From Bacillota bacterium (GTDB lineage: Bacteria; Bacillota; Clostridia; SK-Y3), in the NCBI GenBank assembly GCA_022360955.1, contig JAKSBV010000270.1:1-37502 (forward strand): a stretch of 37,502 nt of DNA, written 5' to 3'. Positions 7,251 to 14,831 of the stretch are shown here, in pieces. The notes beneath the pieces were generated by a model. The model saw nothing but the letters and a program-made list of their open reading frames with translations, was not told the origin of the DNA and did no database searches. Each line of letters opens with the position of its first letter. Within the stretch, counting starts at the first letter, position 1. A program made the position numbers and the translations under genes.

Positions 7251-8495
7251 CTATACAAAATTTCTCATCAAATCTTCCAACGTATCTCTTCGACGGATGA
7301 GTACACTGCTTCCGTCTTCTTTAAGCAATACTTCCGCAGGACGCAAACGATTGTTGTAGGTGGATGCCATACAGTAACCATAAGCGCCTGCGTTCATGAC
7401 ACCCAGAATATCACCTTCGTCAGCACGGGGTAATGACAGTTGTTCTGCCATAATGTCTCCGCTTTCGCAGATATTACCCACAACCGTTACAACTTCTTCA
7501 TTATCTTTTGCCAGCACACCGTTTTTGTAAACCTCTATATCGTGGTGAGAGCCGTACATGACCGGGCGGGCCAGTACATTGAAGCCTAAATCCGTTCCGA
7601 CAAAAGTACGATCATAATTTTGTTTAATGGTATAGACGTTCCCGAGTAACACACCGCATTCCCCTGCGATATACCGGCCGGGTTCGATTTTAAATTCAAT
7701 TTCTTTACCATACTTGGTTGTCCATTTGGTTAATAGGTCGTTGAATTTTTCTCCTGATTCTTGGAGGTTCAGTCTTGTTTCCCCTTCTTGTTTGCGGTAA
7801 GGGATACCGAAGCCTCCGCCAAAATCAATGAATTCCAGCGTATCAAATTGTTCGGCAACGGAGAGAACGGACTTTACGCCTTCGAGATAGGGATCGATCT
7901 CCATAAAAAGGGAACCGATATGTTGATTGATTCCGATGAGTGTAAGATTAAATTCTTCCAGAATCTTTTTGACTTCTGCCACTTTATCCATGTTTACACC
8001 AAACTTGGTTTTCTTCCCGCCGGTTACCACTTTTTCATGATGTCCTGCCCCTACGCCGGGATTGAAACGAATGGCTACCTTTCCGCCGGGGTTCAGTCTT
8101 CCGAATTGTTTTAATTGAGATAGCGAGTCAATGCTGATAATGATATCGCGTTCGATGACAAATTTCATTTCTTCTTCGGAAACGTTATTGCTGATATAAA
8201 AGATATCTTCCGGTTTAAAGCCGGCTGCGAATAGTACATGGACATCGCCCGGGGATATGGCATCGACCACCAAACCTTCCTGACGTGCGATTTTTAGCAA
8301 TTCCAGATTAGAGTTGGCTTTAATGGAGTAATTGACTTTAAAATTCGGATAGGAAACGAGATTTACCATTTCACGGCACCTTGCTCTCAAAATAGACTCA
8401 TTGTATACATATAGCGGACTGCCGTATTCTTTTATCAGTTCCAAAGGATTCGTGTTGCCAAAAAAATTAACTTGCTCGGTGAAATAAGATTTCAT
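7251..8495 (-). CDS. lysA: Diaminopimelate decarboxylase
   Basis: A PLP-dependent fold-type III decarboxylase that converts meso-diaminopimelate to L-lysine, the last step of lysine synthesis. The PLP-binding lysine lies in VNYSIKANSN near residue 60. Other family motifs are NQHIGSL, FIDFGGGFGIPY, KIEPGRYIAGECG, ICESGDIMAE (active-site Cys) and MNAGAYGYCMAS. The length is about 414 residues, normal for the family. AGGAGG on the minus strand (8512-8507) serves either the ATG at 8495 or a TTG at 8501; the ATG is preferred as the commoner start. It stands alone on its strand, with a near-consensus promoter at 8595-8623. No lysine riboswitch (L-box) was recognised in the leader of about 95 bases, which is too short for one. 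Confidence 0.93.
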   Translation of the reverse strand: MKSYFTEQVNFFGNTNPLELIKEYGSPLYVYNESILRARCREMVNLVSYPNFKVNYSIKANSNLELLKIARQEGLVVDAISPGDVHVLFAAGFKPEDIFYISNNVSEEEMKFVIERDIIISIDSLSQLKQFGRLNPGGKVAIRFNPGVGAGHHEKVVTGGKKTKFGVNMDKVAEVKKILEEFNLTLIGINQHIGSLFMEIDPYLEGVKSVLSVAEQFDTLEFIDFGGGFGIPYRKQEGETRLNLQESGEKFNDLLTKWTTKYGKEIEFKIEPGRYIAGECGVLLGNVYTIKQNYDRTFVGTDLGFNVLARPVMYGSHHDIEVYKNGVLAKDNEEVVTVVGNICESGDIMAEQLSLPRADEGDILGVMNAGAYGYCMASTYNNRLRPAEVLLKEDGSSVLIRRRDTLEDLMRNFV

Positions 8496-8594
8496 ATTCA
8501 ATTATACCTCCTGTTTATCGTATCAAACTACAGACATTGGTACCTTTTAAAGGGAAAAAGCAGCTATAAAACAGCATTATTTTATATCAACAAC

Positions 8595-8623
8595 ACTATA
8601 CAAAAGAATGCGGAATTTGTCAA
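8595..8623 (-). promoter_or_regulatory. Sigma-A promoter of lysA
   Basis: On the minus strand TTGACA (8623-8618), a 17-base spacer and TATAGT (8600-8595), about 100 bases before the lysA start. It is a near-perfect housekeeping promoter. Confidence 0.8.
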
Positions 8624-8654
8624 TAGATGTTTTGGAACCTGTTAGTGCAGTGTT

Positions 8655-8682
8655 TTCAACTCTCAACGCTCAGCCCTCAGCT
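8655..8682 (-). repeat. Dispersed purine-rich repeat, fragment A3
   Basis: Read on the minus strand it gives GCTGAGGGCTGAGCGTTGAG followed by AGTTGAAAAC, a diverged short version of the repeat at 45-113. It lies in the divergent gap (8496-8811), which otherwise holds only the lysA and amidohydrolase promoters. Confidence 0.55.
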
Positions 8683-8746
8683 AATCTTCAAGCTTGGCAT
8701 GATTCTCTTCAACCAGAATTGATACACCCTATACAGCCTCATCATA

Positions 8747-8775
8747 TTGTGTTATGTTATAGGAAGTGGTATACT
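8747..8775 (+). promoter_or_regulatory. Promoter of amidohydrolase-pdp operon
   Basis: TTGTGT (8747-8752), a 17-base spacer and TATACT (8770-8775), with the TGG of an extended -10 directly before it. The start codon of the amidohydrolase is 37 bases downstream of the -10. Confidence 0.7.
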
Positions 8776-8811
8776 CTAATGTGAAAGCAAGGATAGAGAG
8801 GAAGAACATTC

Positions 8812-9603
8812 ATGCAGTATCGTATTATAGATTTTCACGCCCATGCGTTTCCGGAAAATGTCGAAGAAAAGGCCGTGAAATTTTTAAAAGAATATTATTG
8901 TCTAAACATATCACGCCGGGCAAGAATTGAAGATTTGCTTCAAAGTGCCGCACAGGCAAAAGTGGAAAAGCTGGTGCTTCTCGGTACGGCTACCTATCCC
9001 GGACAGGTACGGAACGTAAACAATTGGATTGCTTCCGTAACGGATGACCGCGTGATTGGATTCGGAACGCTTCACCCTGATTATCCGGACATTGATGAGG
9101 AACTGGATAGAATGGAGGCGTTGGGGTTAAAGGGGATTAAACTTCATCCCGATTTTCAGCAATTTGATATTGATGATCCTAGAATGCTGCCGATTTATGA
9201 AAAGGTAGGAGACCGCTTTCCCTTTCTGATCCATATGGGTGACGAAAATGTGGAATACTCCAGTCCGAGAAAGCTGGCAAACGTGTTAAGACAATTTCCG
9301 CAGCTCAGGGTAGTTGGAGCCCATTTGGGGGGATATGCACGCTGGGATGAAGTAAAGGCGTATTTAGTGGGGAAAAACTTATACTTAGATACGTCCAGTG
9401 CTTTATTCAGGCTTTCACCGGAGGAAGCGGTACGGTTGATTCGGGCCCATGGTGTAGATAAGGTGCTTTTTGGTACGGATTACCCCATTGCGTCTCACCG
9501 GGAGGAACTGGAACGTTTTCTTCAATTGGAGCTGACGGAAGAAGAAAGAGAAAAGATTCTATTTAAAAATGCATATAGATTTTTATATGAAAAAGCTGCT
9601 TAA
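8812..9603 (+). CDS. Amidohydrolase-family metal hydrolase (ACMSD/amidohydrolase-2 type)
   Basis: A 263-residue TIM-barrel hydrolase. Metal-binding signatures are visible: IDFHAHAFP at residues 6-14 (HxH), KLHPDFQ in the middle, IHMGDEN, the VGAHLGG strand, and FGTDYP near residue 220 with the catalytic Asp. These fit the amidohydrolase-2 superfamily, which includes decarboxylases and hydrolases of small cyclic or aromatic compounds. The substrate cannot be read from the sequence. GAGAGGAAG precedes the ATG, and a good promoter lies 37 bases further upstream. The gene is 22 bases from pyrimidine-nucleoside phosphorylase, so the two are probably one operon; a role in base or nucleoside salvage is possible but unproven. 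Confidence 0.82.
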   Translation: MQYRIIDFHAHAFPENVEEKAVKFLKEYYCLNISRRARIEDLLQSAAQAKVEKLVLLGTATYPGQVRNVNNWIASVTDDRVIGFGTLHPDYPDIDEELDRMEALGLKGIKLHPDFQQFDIDDPRMLPIYEKVGDRFPFLIHMGDENVEYSSPRKLANVLRQFPQLRVVGAHLGGYARWDEVKAYLVGKNLYLDTSSALFRLSPEEAVRLIRAHGVDKVLFGTDYPIASHREELERFLQLELTEEEREKILFKNAYRFLYEKAA

Positions 9604-9625
9604 AGATAACGGGGAGGGAAAAAGC

Positions 9626-10927
9626 GTGAGAATGATCGATATGATTCAAAAGAAGAAGAACGGAGAGGTTCTTACGAGAGAGGAAATCAATTTTATAGTG
9701 GCAAACTATACAAAGGAAGAGATCCCGGATTATCAGATGTCGGCCTTTCTGATGGCAGTCTACTTTAAAGATATGAACCGGCAAGAAACTGCGGATTTAA
9801 CCATGGCAATGGTAAACTCCGGAGACCGCATTGACCTGTCGGCCATTCACGGTATAAAGGTTGACAAACATTCTACCGGCGGTGTAGGAGATAAGATTAG
9901 TTTGATCGTTGTTCCGTTAGCAGCTTCTGTCGGTATTCCGGTTGCAAAAATGAGCGGCAGGGGATTAGGGCATACGGGCGGGACAATTGATAAATTAGAG
10001 TCTATAGAGAATTTCAAAACAGAACTGACAAGCAGTGAGTTTATAAGCAATGTGAATAGGTATAAAATGGCTATCGTAGGTCAGTCTGCAAACTTGACCC
10101 CGGCAGATAAGAAACTATATGCGTTAAGGGATGTAACTTCTACGGTGGACAGCATACCGTTAATAGCAAGTTCCATCATGAGTAAAAAGATAGCTTCCGG
10201 TGCTGATGCAATCGTATTGGATGTTAAAGTTGGGTCCGGTGCATTTATGAAATCAATAGGTGAAGCCAGAGCGTTAGCCGATACGATGGTTGATATCGGC
10301 AGGTCTTTAAATAGAAAAACCATAGCAGTTATTTCAAATATGAACCAGCCTTTAGGACACGAAGTCGGAAATGCGAACGAAATAAGGGAAGCCATAGAGG
10401 TGCTAAGGGGTAAAGGGGCTAATGATGAAACAACGGTGGCTTTAACCATTGCTTCATATATGACGGTGCTTGGGGGTGCTTTTCCGGATTTTGATACGGC
10501 CTATCAAGCATTGGAACAAATCATTCAATCCGGTAAGGCCATAGACAAGTTCAAGGAATTGGTGAGTATACAAGGCGGAAATCCTGAGATGATTGATAAC
10601 CCGGACAAACTGCCCCAAGCCAAACATCATATAGCGCTTAAAGCTTCACAGGACGGATATATAGAATCCATTCATGCGGAGCAAATAGGTGTTGCGGCGA
10701 TGTTACTTGGGGCCGGCAGAAAAACAAAGGGAGATATTATTGATTTTTCTGCCGGTGTGACCATCGCGAAAAAGGTTGGCGATAGGGTGGGGATGAATGA
10801 TACGATTTGTATTCTGCATACCAACCAAGCTTCCCATGATGAAGCAAAAGCAGCAGCCTTAAAAGCGTTTAAAATAGGTCCGAACAAACCGGAGCAGATG
10901 ACGTACATCTATGATGTGGTTCAATAA
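9626..10927 (+). CDS. pdp: Pyrimidine-nucleoside phosphorylase
   Basis: A 433-residue phosphorylase that splits uridine, thymidine or deoxyuridine with phosphate into the base and (deoxy)ribose-1-phosphate, a cytoplasmic salvage step. It shows KVDKHSTGGVGDK (phosphate loop), AKMSGRGLGHTGGTIDKLE, the SIMSKKIASGADAIVLDVK signature of the thymidine/pyrimidine phosphorylase family, and a C-terminal domain with IGVAAMLLGAGR. The GTG at 9626 is taken as the start because GGGGAGGG lies 7 bases upstream and the protein then begins MRMIDMIQKK, which aligns with the start of Bacillus Pdp. The open frame reaches upstream to 9569 inside the amidohydrolase gene, but that part is not family-like. It is the second gene of the operon. 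Confidence 0.94.
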   Translation: MRMIDMIQKKKNGEVLTREEINFIVANYTKEEIPDYQMSAFLMAVYFKDMNRQETADLTMAMVNSGDRIDLSAIHGIKVDKHSTGGVGDKISLIVVPLAASVGIPVAKMSGRGLGHTGGTIDKLESIENFKTELTSSEFISNVNRYKMAIVGQSANLTPADKKLYALRDVTSTVDSIPLIASSIMSKKIASGADAIVLDVKVGSGAFMKSIGEARALADTMVDIGRSLNRKTIAVISNMNQPLGHEVGNANEIREAIEVLRGKGANDETTVALTIASYMTVLGGAFPDFDTAYQALEQIIQSGKAIDKFKELVSIQGGNPEMIDNPDKLPQAKHHIALKASQDGYIESIHAEQIGVAAMLLGAGRKTKGDIIDFSAGVTIAKKVGDRVGMNDTICILHTNQASHDEAKAAALKAFKIGPNKPEQMTYIYDVVQ

Positions 10928-10991
10928 TTCAAACCTAATGCAAAAGGATTCCCATTTTAAGCTTCATTTGATTTTGTATCGATCTAAACGC

Positions 10992-11642
10992 TTAATAATT
11001 GTTTGCAGCTTTAGGTTTTAATTCATTCACCATATACAGCCAAGTGCTTTCTTTTACTAAGAACCGTGTTATTGCGCTGCTTAGGGAATTTTTAACACGG
11101 AATCCCAGGTGTTCATACAGACGTACGGCTCTTTGATTGCTGGCAGTTACAAAAAGCGTATATTTAGTAAGAGACAGCCTGTTCTCCACAAACTTTTTGC
11201 CGAAGTTTAGAAGCTTTGTACCGATGCCTAATCCCCGTGCTGTGGAAGCGACAGCGATGCATTCAATGTAACATTCGTCATCGGTAACATTTTTATTTAG
11301 AATAGTCATACCTGCAAGAAACGTAGTGAGATTGACAGCTCCGTATTTTTTGCATAGCTGCCAAAAGTTCAAAGCATTTTGGCGCTTGAGCCGATTTTGT
11401 GTTTTCCATTTTAACGACATGATACCCAGCACGTCATCGTTTTGTGCAGCCACCAAATGCCCTTCATCGGGCATAGGCCTTATGAAACCGGTGTCTTTTA
11501 ACAATTCGACAATTCTTTCATTCGAAAGATTTGTTAGAGAACAAAATTTCTTTTGAAAAGAATGAGCGAGGATATGAGCAACTGCATCCCGATCTTTTTT
11601 TTGGCATTGTCTGATTTTGATATCGCCTATTGAGTGGTCCAT
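10992..11642 (-). CDS. GNAT-family N-acetyltransferase
   Basis: A 216-residue protein with a C-terminal GNAT domain: the beta-strand CYIECIAVAS is followed by the acetyl-CoA pyrophosphate loop TARGLGIGTKLL (R-G-x-G-x-G), and then ASNQRAVRLYEHLGF, the typical motif B. The substrate is unknown. AAAGGGATGG precedes the ATG. The gene has its own likely promoter and is convergent with pdp, separated from it by 64 bases without a strong terminator. The first 30 residues are charged and without a recognisable domain. Confidence 0.85.
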   Translation of the reverse strand: MDHSIGDIKIRQCQKKDRDAVAHILAHSFQKKFCSLTNLSNERIVELLKDTGFIRPMPDEGHLVAAQNDDVLGIMSLKWKTQNRLKRQNALNFWQLCKKYGAVNLTTFLAGMTILNKNVTDDECYIECIAVASTARGLGIGTKLLNFGKKFVENRLSLTKYTLFVTASNQRAVRLYEHLGFRVKNSLSSAITRFLVKESTWLYMVNELKPKAANNY

Positions 11643-11726
11643 TTTTCACCATCCCTTTGTCTATAACGATTTTAGATAAGGATCATCAATGCTGATCTTA
11701 GAACGTTTACACTGATTACAGCCTTC

Positions 11727-11757
11727 ATTATAAACCATAGGGCAGACCTAATGTCAA
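11727..11757 (-). promoter_or_regulatory. Promoter of the GNAT gene
   Basis: On the minus strand TTGACA (11757-11752) is followed by TTTATAAT. The -10 can be read as TTTATA with a 17-base spacer or TATAAT with 19. The gap to the gene contains a small hairpin, GATCA-TGATC. Confidence 0.6.
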
Positions 11758-11874
11758 TAGATGATTTTAGGGTAAATAAAATTTTTATTTGCTATTTTGT
11801 TTATCGCGAAAATTATAGATAACGCGCCAGAGGTGTTAAGCTAATGTATACTTATCCCATGTGCTGCGCCGGTT

Positions 11875-12717
11875 TTACAACATCTTCCTGTATTGTAAAG
11901 GTGAGCAGTCGGTGATGTCCTTAAATACTCTTCCAAAGTGGGTGATGCTTTCGTAGCCCGTTTTTTCTGCAATTTGAGTAATATTTAAAGCCGACTCTCT
12001 CAACAATCTTTGGGCTTCTTTTATTCTCACACTGTTGAGATATTCTACAAAGGTGAACCCGGTGATTTTTTTATAAACCCTGCTCAAATAATAGGGGCTG
12101 ATAAAAAATCTTTCTGCTGTAGATTTTAAAGAAATGTGCTGCCCGTAATGTTCGTTAATGTACCGGGCGATTTCCGACACTTTTTCATGTAAGCTGCTGG
12201 GGTGTTCAAGAGGTTCGCTTTCCTCCGCTGCGGTATACCTGTTGAGAAACAATAACAGCTCCATTAATGAAACCTTTAAAGCAGTGTCAAATCCTTTCGT
12301 GCGGTTCTTGAATTCGTCAATCATTTTGAACAGCAAGCCTTCCACCGAATGCTGCTGTTTAATATTCAGCCTTGCGATGTTTATCTGCCGGTCAAAGCAA
12401 GCAAACATATCAATATCCTTTATATGCTCAGTAAAACCCGTTAAAAATGTTTTTTTGAAGTCAATCAGTATTCTTTCGTAGGTAGATGTAATGGTTGTTG
12501 TCTTATGCAGGTCATACATGTTAATGAATACAAGATTGCCCTTTCGGACATGATAGGTCCTATCTTTAATAAAGTAATACCGTTCGCCGGACAGCAGATA
12601 ATAGATTTCATAATAGTTATGAAAATGATTAAAAGCCATGTCAAAGGCTTCGGCCTTACGACGCCCGATGGCAAATAAGCTGTTGGCCATAGCACTTTCA
12701 ACGGATCTTTGGCCCAT
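11875..12717 (-). CDS. AraC-family transcriptional regulator
   Basis: A 280-residue regulator. The N-terminal half has the cupin-like sensor pattern of AraC proteins (HFHNYYEIYYLLSGERYYF, near residues 32-50). The C-terminal 100 residues hold two helix-turn-helix motifs: ISLKSTAERFFISPYYLSR and then NITQIAEKTGYESITHFGRV, ending with the P-x-x-YR signature (SPLQYRKML). The start is placed at the ATG at 12717 because GGGGGTGA lies 5 bases upstream; an in-frame ATG at 12732 is inside that same RBS region and less likely. It is transcribed away from the GH4 gene, so it probably activates that gene in response to a sugar or uronate. The ligand is not visible in the sequence. Confidence 0.9.
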   Translation of the reverse strand: MGQRSVESAMANSLFAIGRRKAEAFDMAFNHFHNYYEIYYLLSGERYYFIKDRTYHVRKGNLVFINMYDLHKTTTITSTYERILIDFKKTFLTGFTEHIKDIDMFACFDRQINIARLNIKQQHSVEGLLFKMIDEFKNRTKGFDTALKVSLMELLLFLNRYTAAEESEPLEHPSSLHEKVSEIARYINEHYGQHISLKSTAERFFISPYYLSRVYKKITGFTFVEYLNSVRIKEAQRLLRESALNITQIAEKTGYESITHFGRVFKDITDCSPLQYRKML

Positions 12718-12735
12718 TTCTTTCACCCCCATTCG

Positions 12736-12750
12736 ATTCTATCATAGAAT
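12736..12750. promoter_or_regulatory. Short perfect palindrome at the araC promoter
   Basis: ATTCTAT-C-ATAGAAT is a perfect 7+1+7 palindrome. It overlaps the likely -10 of the AraC gene, which would make it an autoregulatory operator or a leader hairpin. Confidence 0.4.
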
Positions 12751-12768
12751 AGAGCCAAATGAAAGCAA
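12741..12768 (-). promoter_or_regulatory. Likely promoter of the araC-family gene
   Basis: On the minus strand TTGCTT (12768-12763), a 16-base spacer and TATGAT (12746-12741). The match is moderate. The RBS and start follow within 30 bases. Confidence 0.4.
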
Positions 12769-12790
12769 AATATGTAGAAAAAATTAAAAA

Positions 12791-12848
12791 ACGACAATAA
12801 ATGTGCTGAATATATTTAAATATTGCAGTACAATAACAATACGACAAT
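12791..12848 (+). promoter_or_regulatory. Direct repeats flanking the GH4 promoter
   Basis: ACGACAATAAAT (12791) and ACGACAATCAAT (12841) are direct repeats exactly 50 bases apart. Between them is a -10-like TACAAT (12829-12834) with a poor -35 (CTGAAT), as expected for an activator-dependent promoter. These repeats are candidate binding sites for the divergent AraC protein. Confidence 0.4.
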
Positions 12849-12876
12849 CAATACAAAAAATAAAGGAGAGTTCAAG

Positions 12877-14265
12877 ATGGAGTATGCGGGTGATCGAGTA
12901 AAAGATTTAAATATAGCCTATATTGGCGGAGGTTCCAGAGGTTGGGCATGGAAGCTGATGAGTGATTTTGCCATTGACGAACAGTTATCCGGTAATGTAA
13001 AGCTGTATGATATTGATTATGAAGCAGCTTATGCCAATGAGGTCATTGCCGATAAGCTGTCCAAACGTGACGATATCAAGGGGAAATGGGCATATAAGGC
13101 GGTTAAAAGCTTGGGAGAAGCTTTAACCGGTGCAGATTTTGTAATTATTTCTATTCTGCCGGGAACCTTCGAAGAGATGGCTTCCGATATACATGCGCCG
13201 GAAAAGTACGGCATTTATCAAGCGGTAGGGGATACCGTAGGACCCGGCGGATTGCTAAGGGCATTGAGAGCGATTCCGATGTATGTCGAAATCGCTGAAG
13301 CGATCAAGCAATATTGTCCAAAGGCATGGGTGATTAATTATACCAATCCGATGACCCTTTGTACGGCAACATTGTATCAAGTATTCCCTGAGATTAATGC
13401 TTTCGGCTGCTGCCATGAAGTTTTCGGAACACAAGACCTTCTGGCTGCTGCGCTTAAGGATTTAGAAGGTATTGAAGGTGTGAGCAGAGACGAAGTCAAA
13501 GTCAATGTATTGGGCATTAATCACTTTACATGGCTTGACAAAGCATCTTACAAGGGCATGGATCTCATCCCGCTGTATGAGCGCTTTGTGGACAAATATT
13601 ATGAAGAAGGATATATAGAAGAGGGCAAGGACAATTGGCTGACCAGCTTTTTCAGATCGGCTCAGAGAGTAAAATTTGATTTATTTAGAAGATACGGACT
13701 CATTGCAGCGGCAGGGGACAGGCACCTTGTGGAATTTATGCCGCCGTGGTATCTCAAGGACCCGGATACGGTGAAGGCATGGAAGTTCAATTTAACACCG
13801 GCAAGTTGGAGAATGAAAAACAGGGAAAAATTGCTGGAAAAGAGTAAAAGGCTGGTGCGCGGCGAAGAAGAGGTTGAATTAAAGCCGTCCGGCGAAGAAG
13901 GGGTCCGGCTGATGAAAGCATTGCTTGGCTTGGGCGAAATGATATCAAATGTAAATATACCCAATCAAGGACAATTGAAAGGCATACCGTTAGGGGCAAT
14001 CGTAGAAACGAATGCGGTATTTACCCGTGATGCCATTCGTCCGCTAATGGCAGGCCAGCTGCCGAGTGACGTGCAGAATCTGGTGATGAGGCATGTGCTG
14101 AATCAACAGACCATATTAAAAGCAGGTCTGACCAAAGACAAGTCCTTGGCATTCAGGGCCTTTGTAAATGATCCGCTGGTAACCATCGACAGGAACGATG
14201 CACAAACATTGTTTGACGAGATGCTGCAAAATACAAAAACATATTTACCCGGATGGGATGTATAG
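12877..14265 (+). CDS. GH4 glycosidase, alpha-galacturonidase-like (LplD type)
   Basis: A 462-residue family GH4 enzyme. GH4 enzymes use NAD+ and a divalent metal to cleave glycosides by an oxidation-elimination mechanism. The N-terminal Rossmann motif is IAYIGGGSRGWAW. The metal-site region has NYTNPMTL followed by GCCHEVFGTQ, and GINHFTWL follows. The CHEVFG form and overall pattern fit the alpha-galacturonidase (Bacillus LplD) branch better than maltose-6-phosphate hydrolase or MelA. Galacturonate genes uxaA and uxaB elsewhere in the window support that reading, but alpha-galactosidase or alpha-glucuronidase activity cannot be excluded. AAAGGAGAG lies 6 bases before the chosen ATG; the frame stays open upstream to 12823 without an RBS. 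The adjacent AraC gene is the likely activator. Confidence 0.85.
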   Translation: MEYAGDRVKDLNIAYIGGGSRGWAWKLMSDFAIDEQLSGNVKLYDIDYEAAYANEVIADKLSKRDDIKGKWAYKAVKSLGEALTGADFVIISILPGTFEEMASDIHAPEKYGIYQAVGDTVGPGGLLRALRAIPMYVEIAEAIKQYCPKAWVINYTNPMTLCTATLYQVFPEINAFGCCHEVFGTQDLLAAALKDLEGIEGVSRDEVKVNVLGINHFTWLDKASYKGMDLIPLYERFVDKYYEEGYIEEGKDNWLTSFFRSAQRVKFDLFRRYGLIAAAGDRHLVEFMPPWYLKDPDTVKAWKFNLTPASWRMKNREKLLEKSKRLVRGEEEVELKPSGEEGVRLMKALLGLGEMISNVNIPNQGQLKGIPLGAIVETNAVFTRDAIRPLMAGQLPSDVQNLVMRHVLNQQTILKAGLTKDKSLAFRAFVNDPLVTIDRNDAQTLFDEMLQNTKTYLPGWDV

Positions 14266-14308
14266 CAAACAAATGCATTTTGTTTACCTTTTATTATCGT
14301 TTTTTAAT

Positions 14309-14353
14309 ATACGGACTATGAGGCACCGGATGACGGTGCTTCATGGTCCGTAT
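14309..14353 (+). terminator. Stem-loop after the GH4 gene
   Basis: A 20-base arm starting ATACGGACTATGAGG pairs with its partner CGGTGCTTCATGGTCCGTAT at 18 of 20 positions around a 5-base loop. There is no good T-run after the stem, so it may terminate poorly or act mainly to stabilise the upstream mRNA. Confidence 0.6.
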
Positions 14354-14626
14354 GTGCTTAATAGAAGTTTTGTCCAAATCCGTCAGCTCATCCATAGAAC
14401 ACTTCTTTTAAATAACTAAAAGTTGCCTATTGATTTCCCATGGGCAAACATACATGCTTGAACTGCTAACAAAGCGCAGCTTTAAACCTATCCATCCATT
14501 GGGACGGATAAGGATAATACTGTGTTTTTTGCTTCAATAGCAATTTGATTTGATCGGGTGATATCTATCAATCATATCCGTACTTTTTTTACTTATGAAA
14601 ATCTGATTATAGGGGAATGATATTGT

Positions 14627-14686
14627 ATGATACGCAAAATTAAACTGTTAGATCATCTTGAACCGGAGAAAGAATTTACCGTATAA
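14627..14686 (+). CDS. Possible 19-aa leader peptide (uncertain)
   Basis: A short frame reads MIRKIKLLDHLEPEKEFTV and then stops. AGGGGA lies 10 bases before its ATG, so initiation is possible. It overlaps the 5' arm of the hairpin at 14658-14707, which ribosomes on this frame would melt. This arrangement could couple translation to the leader fold, but the peptide may also be chance. Confidence 0.25.
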   Translation: MIRKIKLLDHLEPEKEFTV

Positions 14687-14707
14687 GGTTGTATCTTTCC
14701 CGTTCAA
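14658..14707 (+). ncRNA. Leader hairpin 1 of the glucan synthase mRNA
   Basis: TTGAAC, GG and GAAAGA in the 5' arm pair with TCTTTC, CC and GTTCAA in the 3' arm, giving a 14-pair stem with only single-base bulges. The loop holds a further small ACC/GGT pairing. It lies 12 bases before the multibranched fold at 14719-14804. Confidence 0.5.
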
Positions 14708-14718
14708 TGTGATAAAGG

Positions 14719-14804
14719 TATATGTTTCGCGATATAGGCCGTAAAACCTGAAGGGGCTCGCACCCTGACCAAACCCATGTAAAAGGTTTATCGCGGAATA
14801 TATA
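14719..14804 (+). ncRNA. Candidate structured cis-regulatory RNA (multibranched leader fold)
   Basis: A 16-pair closing helix forms between TATATGTTTCGCGATA (14719-14734) and TATCGCGGAATATATA (14789-14804), with only two G-U wobbles. Inside it three small hairpins can form: AGG/CCT (14736-14749), AGGG/CCCT (14752-14766) and AACC/GGTT (14772-14788). The overall shape is a closed junction of the kind seen in riboswitches. I could not match it to a known riboswitch class. It ends 28 bases before the synthase start, leaving the RBS exposed in this fold. The function is inferred from structure and position only. Confidence 0.5.
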
Positions 14805-14831
14805 GACATATGCAAAGGATGGGGGAGTTGG

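Larger units (their letters stand above)
14266..14831. other. Long leader/intergenic region before the giant synthase
   Basis: No conventional gene is supported. It contains a strong stem-loop behind the GH4 gene (14309-14353), a possible 19-codon upstream reading frame (14627-14686), and two large RNA folds (14658-14707 and 14719-14804) directly before the synthase start. A weak -10, TATGAT, lies at 14626-14631. The part from about 14355 to 14600 has no feature that I can see. Confidence 0.6.

Noticed and set aside
7761-8114. 117-residue plus-strand frame opposite lysA
   Set aside because: It is antisense to conserved decarboxylase motifs such as FGGGFGIPY; not coding.
8496-8594. Lysine riboswitch in front of lysA
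   Set aside because: The transcribed leader is about 95 bases, much shorter than an L-box aptamer, and no conserved L-box core is visible.
14719-14804. A tRNA or tRNA-like gene suggested by the cloverleaf-like fold
   Set aside because: There is no GTTCGA-type T loop, no proper anticodon arm and the closing helix is 16 pairs, not 7.
14655-14810. A known riboswitch (c-di-AMP, c-di-GMP, T-box, purine, SAM) in the synthase leader
   Set aside because: None of the conserved core sequences that I know for these classes is present; GCACCC in the fold is shared with c-di-AMP riboswitches only by chance.
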